DNA of 35,088 nucleotides from an uncultured Ignavibacterium sp. (lineage in GTDB: Bacteria; Bacteroidota; Ignavibacteria; Ignavibacteriales; Ignavibacteriaceae). The notes beneath the pieces were generated by a model. It was given only the letters and a program-made list of their open reading frames with translations, did no database searches and was not told where the DNA came from. Shown here in pieces: positions 35,009 to 35,088 of the stretch. The stretch covers positions 1-35,088 of the forward strand of contig CALHAB010000120.1 of assembly GCA_937934185.1 (NCBI GenBank). The letters run 5' to 3'. Every line of letters starts with the position of its first letter. The stretch's first letter is position 1. Made by a program: the position numbers and the translations under genes.

Positions 35009-35088
35009 CCGTTAGGGGTGTTATCCCGCAATTTCCTTTGTGGGATATCTGAGATAATACCCTCGAACCTGATCTGGGTAATGCCAGC
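35009..35088 (+). promoter_or_regulatory. TPP (thiamin pyrophosphate) riboswitch, 3' end cut by the window edge
   Basis: The THI-element core is present in order: TAGGGGTG at 35013-35020, a variable P3 hairpin (ATCCCGCA pairing with TGTGGGAT), CTGAGATAATACCC, and GAACCTGATCTGGGTAATGCCAGC ending at the edge (conserved GAACCTGATCTGGGTAAT core). The final closing strand lies just outside. It starts 24 nt after mltD and should control a rightward thiamin synthesis or transport gene beyond the window. Confidence 0.95.

Overview
The window is a gene-dense, AT-rich stretch of ordinary bacterial chromosome. The gene content suggests a member of the Bacteroidota/Chlorobi/Ignavibacteriota group, and I favour an Ignavibacteriota-like bacterium. 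The reasons are the low GC, a large SprA-like outer-membrane protein, PccB/GcdH acyl-CoA metabolism, a type II NADH dehydrogenase, and direct charging of tRNA-Gln by GlnRS. Several genes have clear purine-rich Shine-Dalgarno sequences (before 304, 1517, 8745, 22902, 25590, 30569, 32219), which is unusual for core Bacteroidota. The taxonomy is inference; there is no rRNA here to test it. I see no phage, insertion sequence or CRISPR array.

Layout. Positions 1-182 hold the start of a leftward gene that runs off the window. From 304 to 7222 rightward genes encode glutaryl-CoA dehydrogenase, IMP dehydrogenase (guaB), a GT4 glycosyltransferase, purD and a C-terminally truncated DnaE-type DNA polymerase. 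A leftward block (7188-8441) holds a MauE/DoxX-like membrane protein, a membrane-anchored rhodanese, tRNA-Leu(CAA) and a broken copy of the 5' half of that tRNA carrying a 19-nt palindrome. Two small unknown genes (8745-9150) precede glnS, a SatD-like protein and a DUF3307 membrane protein (9259-12477). Leftward gltX and a hybrid sensor protein follow (12467-16342). From 16539 everything is rightward: ndh, a 1157-residue outer-membrane protein, a Nudix hydrolase, an MntA/HepT toxin-antitoxin pair, PfkB kinase-mtnA-recO in overlapping order, htrA with a strong terminator, aroC-MBL hydrolase-ABC permease-ABC ATPase-pccB, an MltD-like lytic transglycosylase with seven LysM repeats, and a TPP riboswitch at the right edge.

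How the genes fit together. Most are housekeeping: purine synthesis (guaB, purD), aminoacylation (glnS, gltX, tRNA-Leu), chorismate synthesis (aroC), methionine salvage (mtnA), recombination repair (recO), envelope quality control and cell-wall turnover (htrA, mltD), and CoA-ester catabolism (gcdH, pccB). The parts worth a second look are mostly proteins that keep a fold while losing catalytic residues. The sensor protein has Gln in place of the phospho-accepting His, the ABC ATPase lacks the Q-loop Gln, most of the LSGG signature and the H-switch His, and the polymerase stops just after its third catalytic Asp. Other points of interest are the SatD-like/DUF3307 pair with tandem palindromes between them and the tRNA remnant with its inserted palindrome.
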